Shown piece after piece: positions 11,722 to 22,045 of a stretch of DNA of 64,000 nt. Origin of the DNA: Ceratobasidium sp. AG-K (taxonomy: Eukaryota; Basidiomycota; Agaricomycetes; Cantharellales; Ceratobasidiaceae); contig JAWNGF010000005.1 of NCBI GenBank assembly GCA_037039685.1, positions 1,798,001 to 1,862,000 on the forward strand, read 5' to 3'. A program made the position numbers and the translations under genes. The first letter of the stretch is position 1. Every line of letters begins with the position of its first letter. Under the pieces are notes generated by a model that saw only the letters and a program-made list of their open reading frames with translations, was not told where the DNA came from and did not search any database.

Positions 11722-11900
11722 AATGTGGTTGAATGAAGTTTGCCACCGGCCAGATGACCGCCACCGGATTGATTCGCGCCGCGCAATGTGATTGGTGGAC
11801 GAATAATATTATGCCAAGCGGGCGGCCCACACCCGGTACACCGACGAAACGGATTAGTTACGTGCGTCCGTCTTACATTGGATCCGGACTCGAGCCTCCT
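11722..11900 (-). promoter_or_regulatory. Class II upstream block beside pseudogene G
   Basis: This contains GCCACCGGATTGATT and ATGTGATTGGTGGACGAAT on the plus strand, matching the upstream regions of members B, M, P and Q. Similarity to B's flank runs through ACACCCGGTAC and TTACATTGGATCCGG. It now precedes a broken gene. Confidence 0.55.
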
Positions 11901-12737
11901 CAGCATCTATGCGACTGTAATGTACACGTGCGCGCGAGGCACAGACCCACAACGACACCGAGTCGAGACCAAGGCATGGGCATGGGCATTCGTACATCGC
12001 TTTCGTCTAAATGTGGACCGAAAACGTGCGATGAGCAAACATGGCACAAACTTCCGGCAATTATTAGCTCGCTTATGCCGTGTTACTGCTCTGGTCGATC
12101 ACTCACTAGTGGTGGCAAGCTCCTCAGAGACGTCAAGTCTCATAACGACGCCAACCTCAGCCCTTGCTCCCCTCGTGGGCAGCCCCGTCAAATACTACTA
12201 GCGTATTTCCCATCTTCGTGATGTCAAAGTCCTCGAATAGGTAGGCGGCCTTGTCGTCGTCGCCTCCGACCGACGCACCACTGGCAATGCCCACTTGGTT
12301 TGTCCTTCCGAACGAGGCTCCCGGAGCTCCAGTCAATTATCCAACAAACATCTGGGCTACAGACATCCCTATTTCGGAACATGTCGGGGATGATGTCCGC
12401 AAGGGACAGTAGCAAGGGATTGTCAGCGTGAGCGTCTTCGGGTGGCAAACTACAGGTTGCCTGTACGGTTCGGATCACTAGATTGCTTCCGAGCCACGGC
12501 CAGCGCCTGGCACTTTGAACACCGAACAATCACAAGTGGCTATCCGAGATTCTAACTATCCGCTCTCCACAACACTCGCATGAGGCTTTAAAATGACAGC
12601 GAAGAATGTAACCGAAGTCGAGTCCCATAGTAGGTCTTTCAATCCCAAAATTGTCTCATGGTAGACTAAGTTGGTACACCTCAGAATCAATTGATGGCAG
12701 TACGTGCCCCATTCAACCAGTTGATGTACCAATACTG
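11901..12737. repeat. Second copy of the duplicated flank (with 5.6-6.5 kb)
   Basis: Collinear patches with 5.9-6.2 kb include TCTTCGGGTGGCAAA and ATTGCTTCCGAGCC. Open frames at 11733-12221 have no recognisable domain. Upstream of D a short leader exon such as ATG-GCA before GTACGT is possible near 12697. Confidence 0.45.
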
Positions 12738-13655
12738 ATGCAGCTTGTCGACTCTCTTGGTTCAGATTCCGCAGAAACTGTACCAGTAACCAACCACCCA
12801 ACATTCTTCTTCGATGACAGGCTAGTCGTCATCCAGGTCAGTTCATCTACCTCTTATGATGGCTTGTAGCCGACTGGGAAATCTCAGGTTGAGGGCGTGC
12901 GGTTCAACGTGCACAAGTATCAGCTCATCAAGTCCAAAACCTTCACCGATCTATTCGCCGCGGCAGAAAAGGCGGAGACCGAAGGGAAGCCCTTCGAAGG
13001 TTCCTCAACTGACAACCCAATGAAATTGGAAGGAATCTCTGCCTCGGACTTTGAGTGCCTTCTTACTGTTCTATACGCAACGTAAGTTTAGTCACATCGA
13101 GTTACCGGAGATACATCCGTTGAATGTTCTACTCATACTCTTGCCTCTAGCCATTTCTCGGCAAATCATCCTGAACCGAATGCATCCCTCATCATTCCCG
13201 CGTTTCGGCTCGCAAACATGTTGAAGTTCTCAGAACTTCGCACCTACCTTATACCACTCGCCGAGAAGGAGCTGAACGATGTTGACAAGATCGTGTTTGC
13301 GAGGGAGTTTGACATCAAGGACTGGCTTGCTCCTGCCCACGTCAACCTGTGTCAACGTTCGATCACGCTCACCACCAATGAGGCGAGAAAACTCGGTATC
13401 AATAGTCTTCTGATGATATCACTTCTACGTGAGGAATTTCCACCCACCAGCACCACCTCCAAGCAAAGTTGCTCTGGTGCCACTGTTTACTGTAGTAGTT
13501 ATTGTTCAACGAACCACACATCAAGTAACCACTGTGCCGGCTGTGCCACCTCAAATCATCCCACTTCTACAGGGAATACGCAAACGATACAGCAAAGGTT
13601 GAAGGAATGGGTCCAAAATGACTGCGAGTTTAAATACTCAGCTCAAGTTTTGTAA
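12738..13655 (+). CDS. BTB/POZ domain protein, array member D
   Basis: Three exons, 12738-12836, 12888-13081 and 13151-13655, give 265 residues with ATG at 12738. The same frame is open further upstream, so a small leader exon spliced from about 12697 is an alternative. The first exon ends NHPTFFFDDRLVVIQ. The BTB core has FNVHKYQLIKSKTFTDLF and ASDFECLLTVLYA. The last exon has LIIPAFRLANMLKF, DKIVFAREFDIKDW and a Ser/Thr-rich linker with cysteines (SCSGATVYC, NHCAGC). It is the intact counterpart of member C and is convergent with member H, mirroring C and E. Confidence 0.85.
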
Positions 13656-13934
13656 TGTTGCTTGGCAAAACTGCCAAAATATGCATGGGGCCGATTAATT
13701 TGATTCCATAACGCAAACGTACTAGTCTTAGCACCGCACCCTGACCTCCCGATTCTAAACTAAACTTGCGGTGGCAAAGTGCATGCACGTGCATATGTAT
13801 GGAAGTATTCTGGCGGTATATGCCAGTGCCTCTATACACAAGATCCAGAATTAAAGACTGCATTTTATTATAGGCAGGGTAAATACATAGTAGCGCTTCG
13901 GACAGCAGTCCATAGCACGTCAAGAAAGCATAAG
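13656..13934. other. Short intergenic between convergent members D and H
   Basis: About 280 nt with no coding signal. It contains AT-rich 3' flank sequence. Confidence 0.4.
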
Positions 13935-14994
13935 CTACTGGACGTAGATACACTTATTCTCCACCCACTTTTTGACTTTTCCCTGTATTTTCTGAGAAAC
14001 TACCGCAGGGGTGGGAGGAGCTGTTGCCGAAGACCGAGAACAACGCGCGCAATGGCCAGACCCGATGTTGTGCCCAACGTAATTGCAATACGCTGAGACA
14101 CCAGAGCAATTTGTTGTTTGATTAGGCTTTGGATTAGAAGGTGGGAACTCTTCCCGGATAACCGATATTATCAGCACGCTGTCGATACCAAGCTTCTTGG
14201 CCTCATCAATGCTGAGGCGCGCAGAACGTTGGCATAGGTTGATATGGGCAGGAGCAAGCCAGTCCTTGATGTCGAATTCTCGTGCGAATACAATCTTGTC
14301 CACATCGTCAAGTACCTTCTCAGCCAATGGCAGAAGATAGGCACGAAGATCCGCAAAATTCCACTTATTGGCCAGTCGGAACGCGGGGATGATGAGAGAT
14401 GCTTCGGGCTCGGGTTGATGGGTCGAGAAATGACTGGGAAAGCAGATATAGACCCTGATATTCAACGTTCGCACTTCACTTTGAATGGAAGATATAAACT
14501 TACGTTGCATAAAGAACAGTAAGAAGACACCCAAAATCTGAGGCAGAGACGCCCTCCAGCTTAATAGGGTTATCGATCGAGGAGCCTTCAACGGGTTGCC
14601 CCTCAGTCTTCGCTTTTTCTGCTTCGGCAAACAGATCGGTGAAGGTTTTGGACTTGATGAGTTGATATTTGTGTACGTTGAACCGCACATTCTGAATCTG
14701 AGATTCCACAAATGAGCGCGAGCCGCTGTGAAAGATAAATCAATTTACTTGTATTACAACCAGCGTATTATCGAAGAAGAATGTCGGGTGGTTGATGATA
14801 GGTGTGGGTTCTTCCTGACCTGGCTCAGAAGCGTAATACGTGTCGGTTTTGCCATCCCTAACAATTAACCGTAAGGCGTACCATTAGTGCCACTTGGATC
14901 TGATATACATGGTTGGATTAGCACATCATAAACAGTGCCTTGGTTTGGGAGACCTACTGCCTGGCTCGATTTTAGCACCGTTGCTCGCCGACAT
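13935..14994 (-). CDS. BTB/POZ domain protein, array member H (5' exon tentative)
   Basis: The BTB exon (14697-14504, FNVHKYQLIKSKTFTDLF) and last exon (14433-13935, LIIPAFRLANKWNF, DKIVFAREFDIKDW, linker NCSGVSAYC and GHCARC, ending VENKCIYVQ) are firm. Upstream, an exon containing NHPTFFFDNTLVVIQ extends to about 14836. A leader exon starting MSASNGAKIEPG (ATG at 14994) fits the family pattern, but I could not find a clean splice joining the two in frame. The secure part therefore begins at about 14836. The tail is closest to member E. The copia element inserted about 135 nt upstream of the candidate start, so its promoter may be displaced. Confidence 0.7.
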
Positions 14995-15124
14995 CTCGAA
15001 GAGTGTTGTTTCTTATGTGGATGATGGACGTTAGATGGAGTGATCTGAGTGGCCACGGACAGTTGGCCACATGCACAACTCAGGCTTGGGCGCTTATCAC
15101 CAAGCAGAACCCAAAGCGCTTATG

Positions 15125-15129
15125 AGTTT
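15125..15129. repeat. Target-site duplication AGTTT, left copy
   Basis: The five bases AGTTT immediately before the left LTR are repeated immediately after the right LTR at 20037-20041. A 5-bp direct duplication is the normal footprint of a copia-type integrase. Confidence 0.9.
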
Positions 15130-15397
15130 TGTTGCGATATGCGCAGTGCCGGGCTAGATAATCGTGTATCTCAGCTCGTGCTACTTGAGAGTAGAGAACT
15201 TGTATATATATACCTAGATAATCGTGTATCTACAGGTAATATAAGTAATAGAAAATGAAAAGAAACATCTAAACTATACCTCAGCTCGTGCTACTTGAGA
15301 GTAGAGAACTGAGGAAAACTTTCTCCGAAGCTCGAGACCATGTGGAACGCAATCACGTGATGCGCATATATCTACGTATAAGACTGTATATTCAACA
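15130..15397 (-). repeat. 3' LTR of the copia element
   Basis: It begins TGTTGCGATATG and ends GTATATTCAACA on the plus strand. It contains two copies of a CTCAGCTCGTGCTACTTGAG unit and two of CTAGATAATCGTGTATCT, with a TATATATATA stretch between them. In transcription order this is the 3' LTR. Confidence 0.93.
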
Positions 15398-15435
15398 CGC
15401 CCACTCAGGATTAGACGAAAAATGAAAAGAAATTT

Positions 15436-17073
15436 TCAAAACATTCCCATCCCAGCAATGAAGCCGGGGAATTTGACGCGTCCGAGTGGTTTGGTAAGCG
15501 CATCGGCGACCTGTTGGTCGGTCGGAATAAATTTGAGATCGACCTCGCGAAGAGCGATCACTTCTCGAATGAAATGATGTTTGACTCGTATATGCTTCGT
15601 ATTTTGATGATTTACGGGGTTTTTGGCCAATGCGATACTCGATTGATTGTCGGTAAGCAAGGTTGTCGGACCTTTGGACAAAAATCCGAGTTCATCAAGG
15701 AATTGACGAAGCCAAATCAATTGGCGGGCGGCGCTCGCAGCGGCGACGTATTCGGCCTCGGTACTCGATAAGGAAACTGTTGGTTGCTTACGGGATGACC
15801 AAGCGACGCTCCCTCCGGCACGTTGGAAGATCCAGCCGGTAGTCGATCGGCTTGTATTCGGATCGCCAGCGTAGTCAGAGTCAACGTATCCGATCGGGTC
15901 GGACGATTTCGATCGTTCAAATACGATCCCGAGTGCCTTCGTGCCTTGTAGGTACCGCAAAACTCGCTTGATAGCTGACCAATGCTCGTCGCCAGGATTA
16001 GCGGCGTGTTGGGCAAGCAAACCGGTCGCGAAAGCGATATCGGGACGGGTCGAAATCATCGCATACATGAGCGATCCGACACCACGCTGATAAAGCGTTC
16101 GATTGACAGTAGGAGCATCGAGTTTGGGCAGGTTTGGGGTCTCTGCCATTGGCGTGTCCCACGGTTTGGCCTCGGTCATGCTGAATCGAGCTAGTATATC
16201 GCTAATATATCGCTTTTGACAAATCTTGAGTGTGCCAGCTTCGCGATTTCGCTCGATTTCGACACCAACGAATATGCGTGCCTCGCCTAGATCGACAATA
16301 TCGAATGATTTGCGCATTTTCGACTTGATTTCCTCCAGAAATGAAAGAGGTTTACCAGCGAGTAGCATGTCGTCCACATGAGCTAAAATTATCGCCAAGT
16401 TATTGCCATCGCGTTGAATGAATACGGCGTGATCGCTTTCGGTCCGTGTGAATCCGATCGCCTCAAGAACCTCTTTAAGTCGAAGGTAAAACGCTCGGGC
16501 GGCTTGTTTCAGACCGTATAACGCCTTAACGAGTTGCCAGACATGATTGCCTTCGGCAAACCCCTCGGGTTGCTCCATATAGAGCTCCTCCTCGACAACG
16601 CCATGCAGGAACGCAGTCTTGATGTTGAGTTGAAGTAACTCGAGGTCTTCACTTGCGACGATGCTGAAAAGCACCCTATATGCGTCCGATGCGGCTACTG
16701 GCGACGATATCTCGACATAATCGACACCTGGAGCCTGCAGGAATCCCTTGGCGACGAGTCTAGCCTTGTACTTGAGGATTTCGCCATCGACATCGCGCTT
16801 GTATGCATACACCCATCGACATTTGATAACTCGCTTGTGGCTTGGTCTATCGGCCGGTTTCCAAACTTTGTGCTCGGTAATCGACTTTATCTCCTCGATC
16901 ATCGCCTCGAGCCATAGATTGGCGTCTGGACGCGCCATCGCTTCGGCATAGGTGTCGGGGGGATGCTCAATTAGCGCATTCATGGCGCTCTCGGTCGTTG
17001 GCTTATCGGCTCGCGTGGCAGTCTCATTCTGCGCGCCCACTTCAGCTCCATATCGTGTCGGCGGTCTTGTAAC
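15436..17073 (-). CDS. Copia reverse transcriptase / RNase H portion (downstream of in-frame stop)
   Basis: This 545-codon segment is in the same frame as the upstream gag-integrase portion and separated from it only by a TGA. It begins VTRPPTRYG, which in intact copia proteins is continuous with the end of integrase, so it has no start codon of its own. It carries the copia RT features WVYAYKRDVDGE, KTAFLHGVVEEELYM, PEGF and the catalytic HVDDM box (H where many have Y). The RNase H motifs are YVDSDYAGD, STEAEYVA and TDNQSS. It is likely silent unless the stop is read through. Confidence 0.9.
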   Translation of the reverse strand, partial: VTRPPTRYGAEVGAQNETATRADKPTTESAMNALIEHPPDTYAEAMARPDANLWLEAMIEEIKSITEHKVWKPADRPSHKRVIKCRWVYAYKRDVDGEILKYKARLVAKGFLQAPGVDYVEISSPVAASDAYRVLFSIVASEDLELLQLNIKTAFLHGVVEEELYMEQPEGFAEGNHVWQLVKALYGLKQAARAFYLRLKEVLEAIGFTRTESDHAVFIQRDGNNLAIILAHVDDMLLAGKPLSFLEEIKSKMRKSFDIVDLGEARIFVGVEIERNREAGTLKICQKRYISDILARFSMTEAKPWDTPMAETPNLPKLDAPTVNRTLYQRGVGSLMYAMISTRPDIAFATGLLAQHAANPGDEHWSAIKRVLRYLQGTKALGIVFERSKSSDPIGYVDSDYAGDPNTSRSTTGWIFQRAGGSVAWSSRKQPTVSLSSTEAEYVAAASAARQLIWLRQFLDELGFLSKGPTTLLTDNQSSIALAKNPVNHQNTKHIRVKHHFIREVIALREVDLKFIPTDQQVADALTKPLGRVKFPGFIAGMGMF

Positions 17074-19764
17074 TCAACCTGATCGACGTGGAGGCTCGGG
17101 CTGAGTTACTGGCAGCTCTGGCACGACGGGGGAATCGCTTGTCGGCTCGATCTCGGGCTCGCTATTTGACTCTTCTGGCTCGGACTCGGACTTGGATTCT
17201 TGCTCGTTTACTGACTCTTGGCGCTCTGGCTCGGTTTCTGACTCGACGGCGACCTCAGGCATTGGCTCTTGGCGTTCTTGATCGCCCACTTGCTCTGGGA
17301 ACTCGTCCTCGAAGTCCTCAATGATCACTCGCTGTCGGGTTTCGCCTCCTTCATCGAATACAACGTCGCGTGAGGTGATTACGCGACCAATCGGGCGCTG
17401 GATAAGCATGTGCGCCTTGCGACCTGGAGCGAATCCGAGGTAAGTGCATTCGAGCGATCTTGCCTGCAGCTTGGTATGTTGGCCATTGGGTACTCGAACC
17501 CATGCCTTGCAGCCAAAAGTTCGGATTCGGGAGACATCGGGTAACTTGCCCGTGAATACCTCGTCCGGGGTTTTGCCGTCAAGCGACCGTTTCGGCGTCA
17601 CATTCCAGATGTATGCGGCATGGACGATGGCAAACCCCCAGAACTTGTCGGGTAAGTCTGCATCTGCTCGCATTGTCCGTTGGCTGTCGTTTAATGTGCG
17701 AATCGCTCGCTCTGCAACGCCATTGCTGGCCGATGAGTCCGCCTCGGTCTTTTGGTGTTCGATTCCGTGCGACTTGAGCCACGCTTCGAATGCGTTCGAT
17801 GCGTATTCGCCTCCGCCATCGGTTCGTAAGTGCTTGATTCGCTTGCCCGTTTGATTCTCCGCTGACGCTTTTAGCTCTTTGAAGTGCATCGCGTATTCGT
17901 TCTTGTGCTTAAGTAAGTGCACGAACATTTTGCGGGACTTATCATCAATCGTGACGGCAAAGTACTGATAGCCTTGAATTGCTTGAACAGCAACAGGCCC
18001 GTGTAGGTCGCTATGGAGTAGCTCGAGTACGTCGGACGCTCGATTTGTTGATGTCGGAAACGGGGCACGAGTCTGTTTGCCCTTGAGGCACGGCTCGCAT
18101 TTCGATTGCGGCGGTAAGCGACTTCCTACAATATCCATTCCTTGAACGGCGCCTTTTCTGACCATATCCAGCACGTATTTGTAGTTTATGTGGCCTAGGC
18201 GGCGATGCCAGGTATGTAGGTCGGCTCGAGCGATGTGACTGGCGGTATATGCGATGAACTCGTTTGCTTCTAGGTCGTCCTTATCGTTCAGGCCCTCCGG
18301 CTCGACAGTGGCAAGGTGAGCGGTCGGTTCGGCATGTTTAACTTGCACATTTAGTCGGTAAAGCTTGACACCTAACTCGCGTGCATAGCCGATCTCGGGT
18401 CCACGGCCCTTGTCCTCGAGGAGCCTGGCATCCTTGTCGCCAAATAGAACAAAGGTGCCAGTTTTGGCAAGCTGTTTGACCGACATGAGGCTCGCATGCA
18501 GTCCCGGTACGTGTAGTACACCGTCAATGAACATTTCGGTCTCCTGACGGGCTTCGTTGCATAGCGTAAGCAGCACACGGCCGATTCCGGTCGCATTAGT
18601 CAGGTTCCCGTCGCCCACTCGAACTGGGATTGGTGGTACCAATGGCTGGTAAGTCGAGAACCATGCTCGATTTCGAGTCATATGTTTTGACGCGCCAGAG
18701 TCGAGCAGCCACGTGTCTCGGGCAGACGGATTGTCCACGGCCGGCATCGCATATAGCGACGGCATATCCTCGGGTTCAGCGGGTGTCAGAGCCACTTTGG
18801 CTGACTTGGTTTTAGGTGCAGTACTCGATTCGCTCGGTTTCGGCTCGTTTGACTTAGCGGCTCGTCGCTTTTGGTGCGGTCCAGTCCCTTCGGCTCCGCC
18901 TCCTTTTGCCCAGCATTCCTTCTTGGTGTGCCCGGGCTTGGCGCAGTTATCGCATAAGGGGCCTTTCGCCTTTTTCTTCCCTTTCGGATCGCTCGGTTTC
19001 TTGGATTTCGGCTTGGGAGCTTGAGCATACATCGCAGTGAGTCCGTCGCCTGTCTTCCGTCGTTCCTCTTCAGTAAAGGCGGCATTTGTGACCATTTCCG
19101 AGGTAATGAGTCCGGTCTGGGTGGATGTCTGGAGGATCGTACTGACAATCGCATAGGACGGGGGGAGCGCATTCATGAAGACTTGGGCAAGCAGTAGGTC
19201 GGTAACGGGCTCGCCGAGGGTCTTCATTTTCGAGGCAATCGATCGGATGCGATTGAAACCAGCAGATAAGTTTTCTTCCTCCTCGATTTTCGCGCTCATG
19301 AGTTGCTTATAGCAGAAAGAAAGCGACTGCATTCCTTTCCCTTCCCAGCGCTCGACAACTTTCGTCCACGCCTCGTGCGCCGATGTCGTCTCCCTCACGT
19401 TGGCCATCGCTCCGTCTTCCATGTTCAAGGTAATTTGAGCGAATGCATCATCGTCTTGTTTCTGCCAGTTTTCGATTTCGGTTTTATTGGCTGACACTTT
19501 GACAGAGTCCTTTTTATCGATCTCGGTGAGTGGTTCAGGCTGTCTTTCGGTGCCATAAGCGATTTTGAGCAGTCCTCGTATGCGTAGGACCGTCGTTTGG
19601 CGGAATTTCCACGAATCGTAGTTGGATCCGTTGTCCTTCAAGAGCGGAATCTCGTAGGTTTTCTTACTAAGGTAAGCGTCGGTCGATGCCATTGTTGGGG
19701 TAGTAACGTTTACAGCGTTCACTGGGTCCTCTTCTGCTTCACTTTTGACGCTACCAGGGCTCAT
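17074..19764 (-). CDS. Copia gag-protease-integrase portion
   Basis: The 896-residue frame starts at ATG 19764, six codons' length inside the right LTR boundary. Domains in order: gag (YDSWKFRQTTVL region), a CCHC zinc knuckle (CDNCAKPGHTKKEC), aspartic protease (WLLDSGASKHMT), a GAG-pre-integrase zinc motif (HRRLGHINY with CEPCLKGK), the integrase core with DLHGP, TDGGGEY and NGVAERAIRT supplying the D-D-E triad, and an acidic Glu/Ser-rich linker. It ends PEPPRRSG before the TGA. An arginine is usual at this point in relatives, so a CGA to TGA change is likely. Confidence 0.92.
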   Translation of the reverse strand: MSPGSVKSEAEEDPVNAVNVTTPTMASTDAYLSKKTYEIPLLKDNGSNYDSWKFRQTTVLRIRGLLKIAYGTERQPEPLTEIDKKDSVKVSANKTEIENWQKQDDDAFAQITLNMEDGAMANVRETTSAHEAWTKVVERWEGKGMQSLSFCYKQLMSAKIEEEENLSAGFNRIRSIASKMKTLGEPVTDLLLAQVFMNALPPSYAIVSTILQTSTQTGLITSEMVTNAAFTEEERRKTGDGLTAMYAQAPKPKSKKPSDPKGKKKAKGPLCDNCAKPGHTKKECWAKGGGAEGTGPHQKRRAAKSNEPKPSESSTAPKTKSAKVALTPAEPEDMPSLYAMPAVDNPSARDTWLLDSGASKHMTRNRAWFSTYQPLVPPIPVRVGDGNLTNATGIGRVLLTLCNEARQETEMFIDGVLHVPGLHASLMSVKQLAKTGTFVLFGDKDARLLEDKGRGPEIGYARELGVKLYRLNVQVKHAEPTAHLATVEPEGLNDKDDLEANEFIAYTASHIARADLHTWHRRLGHINYKYVLDMVRKGAVQGMDIVGSRLPPQSKCEPCLKGKQTRAPFPTSTNRASDVLELLHSDLHGPVAVQAIQGYQYFAVTIDDKSRKMFVHLLKHKNEYAMHFKELKASAENQTGKRIKHLRTDGGGEYASNAFEAWLKSHGIEHQKTEADSSASNGVAERAIRTLNDSQRTMRADADLPDKFWGFAIVHAAYIWNVTPKRSLDGKTPDEVFTGKLPDVSRIRTFGCKAWVRVPNGQHTKLQARSLECTYLGFAPGRKAHMLIQRPIGRVITSRDVVFDEGGETRQRVIIEDFEDEFPEQVGDQERQEPMPEVAVESETEPERQESVNEQESKSESEPEESNSEPEIEPTSDSPVVPELPVTQPEPPRRSG

Positions 19765-19768
19765 AACC
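19754..19768 (-). other. Primer binding site matching the anticodon arm of initiator tRNA-Met
   Basis: Directly inside the 5' LTR (right-hand LTR) the RNA strand reads GGTTATGAGCCCTGG. Its complement, CCAGGGCTCATAACC, matches the anticodon stem-loop of fungal initiator tRNA-Met as I remember it, over about 14 nt. This is the arrangement of Drosophila copia, which primes from a half tRNA. The gag ATG (19762-19764) falls inside the site and pairs with the CAU anticodon. Confidence 0.7.
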
Positions 19769-20036
19769 TGTTGCGATATGCGCAGTGCCGGGCTAGATAA
19801 TCGTGTATCTCAGCTCGTGCTACTTGAGAGTAGAGAACTTGTATATATATACCTAGATAATCGTGTATCTACAGGTAATATAAGTAATAGAAAATGAAAA
19901 GAAACATCTAAACTATACCTCAGCTCGTGCTACTTGAGAGTAGAGAACTGAGGAAAACTTTCTCCGAAGCTCGAGACCATGTGGAACGCAATCACGTGAT
20001 GCGCATATATCTACGTATAAGACTGTATATTCAACA
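19769..20036 (-). repeat. 5' LTR of the copia element
   Basis: It looks identical along its 268 bp to the left LTR, including the paired internal repeats. In the element's own orientation this is the promoter-bearing 5' LTR. It is followed at 20037 by the AGTTT duplication. Confidence 0.93.
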
Positions 20037-20041
20037 AGTTT

Positions 20042-20708
20042 GTCCCTCAGGGTTTGTGCGGTGACTGTAACATCTCAAATTACCCTCGGTAACTTGTGGG
20101 TTAGACGTATCCAACATTATACGTGCCGGACATGCCGCATGGTCACGCCAAGCTGACCCTGCATACACTTCAACCAACCCAATGAAGTTCTTGGCAGATT
20201 GGTCTTAGGTATGGACCTTTGTGCAAAACAATACTCAAAGGCATATAATCCTTCGTTCAAGGTAGGAACTGCTAAACCCTACCAACATACAGAATCTCTG
20301 TGCGATACGCGGCCAGGCAGGAATAGTGGCACATTCGTATCTTGGTAAGAATAGTTGGGTTGCTAGTTAGCTTATCGCCAATCATGGTGTCCGGCGTACT
20401 ATCGACCGACATTTCTGTACGTCGTCTCGAGCATACGGAGTGGGGGTGGTGGCGATCAGAAGGATGATAACCACAAATCAATATGCGGCGCCTATCGGCA
20501 ATCATGACCAAAAGCGCATGTACCCACTATAAACTTGCCCAGCACCCACAACCTTTGAGAGATTTCTGACTACTCGTGTGTCATTTTCGCCCTTCTATCA
20601 ACATTGTATCTATACCTTACAGCGCTTTGCATAAGTATTTGCCGAGTGGCGTTTTTTAGCGCCGAAATTCGATAAAGAAATACTACAATTTACTTCAAAA
20701 TCGTACAC
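20042..20708. other. Intergenic between the copia element and member L
   Basis: No gene recognised. A minus-strand frame at 20272-20511 has no family similarity. This was the upstream flank of member H before the copia insertion; no class I or II block was recognised in it. Confidence 0.4.
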
Positions 20709-21703
20709 TTATTTCAAAATACAACCATCCTCGACCCACTGTTTCACTTGGGTCTCCAGTGTGACAGTCCCGTTCGCTGGCTGAGAGGGCATAAAGGTGT
20801 TACTGGTGTATGCGCTACAGCCTGGACAAGTAATGGTGCCACCATAGTAATTTGCAACGCCAACGCAATTATTGCAATAGTAAGTGCCCGGGTTAAAGCT
20901 GGTTTTCCGGGCTCCCTGACCCTGAGTTTGTTCCCGCATGCGGGATATCATCAGGAGGCTGTGAATGCCAAGTTTTGTCGCTTCCTCCGTAGTCAAAGGC
21001 TCGGTCCGTTCGCATAGCCTGACATGACATGGAGTCAACCAGTCCTTGATGTCAAACTCCCTCGCAAATGAAATCTTGTCAACGTCGTCCAGGACTTTCT
21101 CGGCGAGCGGTAAGAGGTACGCTCGAAGGTCTGAGAAGTTCCACATATTCGCAAGTCGAAATGAAGGGATAATAAGAGAAGCTTCAGGGGCGGGTTGGTG
21201 CGTTGAAAAGTGGCTAAGGTAACTATCAGCAAGCGGCCATAGAAGGCATCCTAAGCTGGCATAGGATGGACTCACGTAGCATACAGCACCGTCAGCAGTG
21301 CCTCAAAGTCAGCGGCCGACACACCTTCAATCACGATGGGGTGCTCTGGCGACGAGCCTTCCTCGGGCTCGTCAGTCTCTGCTTTGGGTACGCTGAACAT
21401 ATCGGAGAAGGTTTCGGACTTGATAAGTTGGTATTTGTGAACGTTGAACAACGTATCCTCGATCTGACCAAATCAAAAGCTCCCGGTCAACGCACGACAT
21501 TATCAATGGCTTGCAGGTCGTACCTGTATAACGATAAGTGTATTGTCGAAATAGAACTTGGAGTGCCGCCTAGCGGCCAAGGGAGGCATCACTGTCTTCG
21601 ATTCGTCGTCTGTAAGCTCGATGAATCAGCAAGTCACTTGGCAACAACCATATCGTGAATCATTACCTTTAGGCTCGACACTAGTAGTTGTTTTTGCTGG
21701 CAT
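20709..21703 (-). CDS. BTB/POZ domain protein, array member L
   Basis: Four exons give about 271 residues. Exon 1 (ATG 21703) encodes MPAKTTTSVEPK; exon 2 ends RRHSKFYFDNTLIVIQ; the BTB exon (21463-21276, 188 nt) has FNVHKYQLIKSETFSDMF and AADFEALLTVLYAT; the last exon (21213-20709) has LIIPSFRLANMWNF and DKISFAREFDIKDW. The linker has a paired-cysteine pattern YYCNNC and ITCPGC. The gene ends KQWVEDGCILK. The short BTB exon and FYF motif group it with member F. The tight CxxC...CxxC spacing resembles a zinc-ribbon more than in other members. Confidence 0.85.
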
Positions 21704-22045
21704 TTTAAGGGGTGTCTACTGCTGAGAGGTAGTTGAAGGGAGAGGCCTGAGAGGAGAGGCTGGCGTAGCCACGCATCCTAAATAGCCACGTCGTATCGAT
21801 CCGCGCCGACTGTGTGAGTGGTAGATCCTGAGATTCAATTCTGATTGGTTCAAAGCCGAGAAGACCAAGGTTGCTCACCCTGGAGCTACCATGAAGCCCT
21901 GATTGCATTCATTTAGCTAAGCTACACAGTCCTCGCGAAGATGTTAGAAGCCTAAAGATTGGGATAAGCCGAACCAGAGTGTGCTTAGCGGCGTTTTGGT
22001 CATAGTTCAATATGTTTCCTCATTTTCTATTTCGTAGAACAATTA

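Larger units (their letters stand above)
15130..20036 (-). mobile_element. Ty1/copia LTR retrotransposon, near-complete
   Basis: This 4.9-kb element has 268-bp LTRs with TG...CA ends that look identical by eye, a 5-bp target duplication (AGTTT), a tRNA-type primer site next to the right LTR, and one long gag-pol frame on the minus strand. The order gag, protease, integrase, reverse transcriptase, RNase H is diagnostic of copia elements. The frame is broken by a single in-frame TGA at 17074-17076. The identical LTRs imply a very recent insertion. It sits between BTB members H and L. Confidence 0.95.

Noticed and set aside
15436..17040. Treating the copia RT portion as an independent gene starting at 17040
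   Set aside because: The first codon there is GTG, the frame is continuous with the upstream portion apart from one TGA, and copia RT is always part of the polyprotein.
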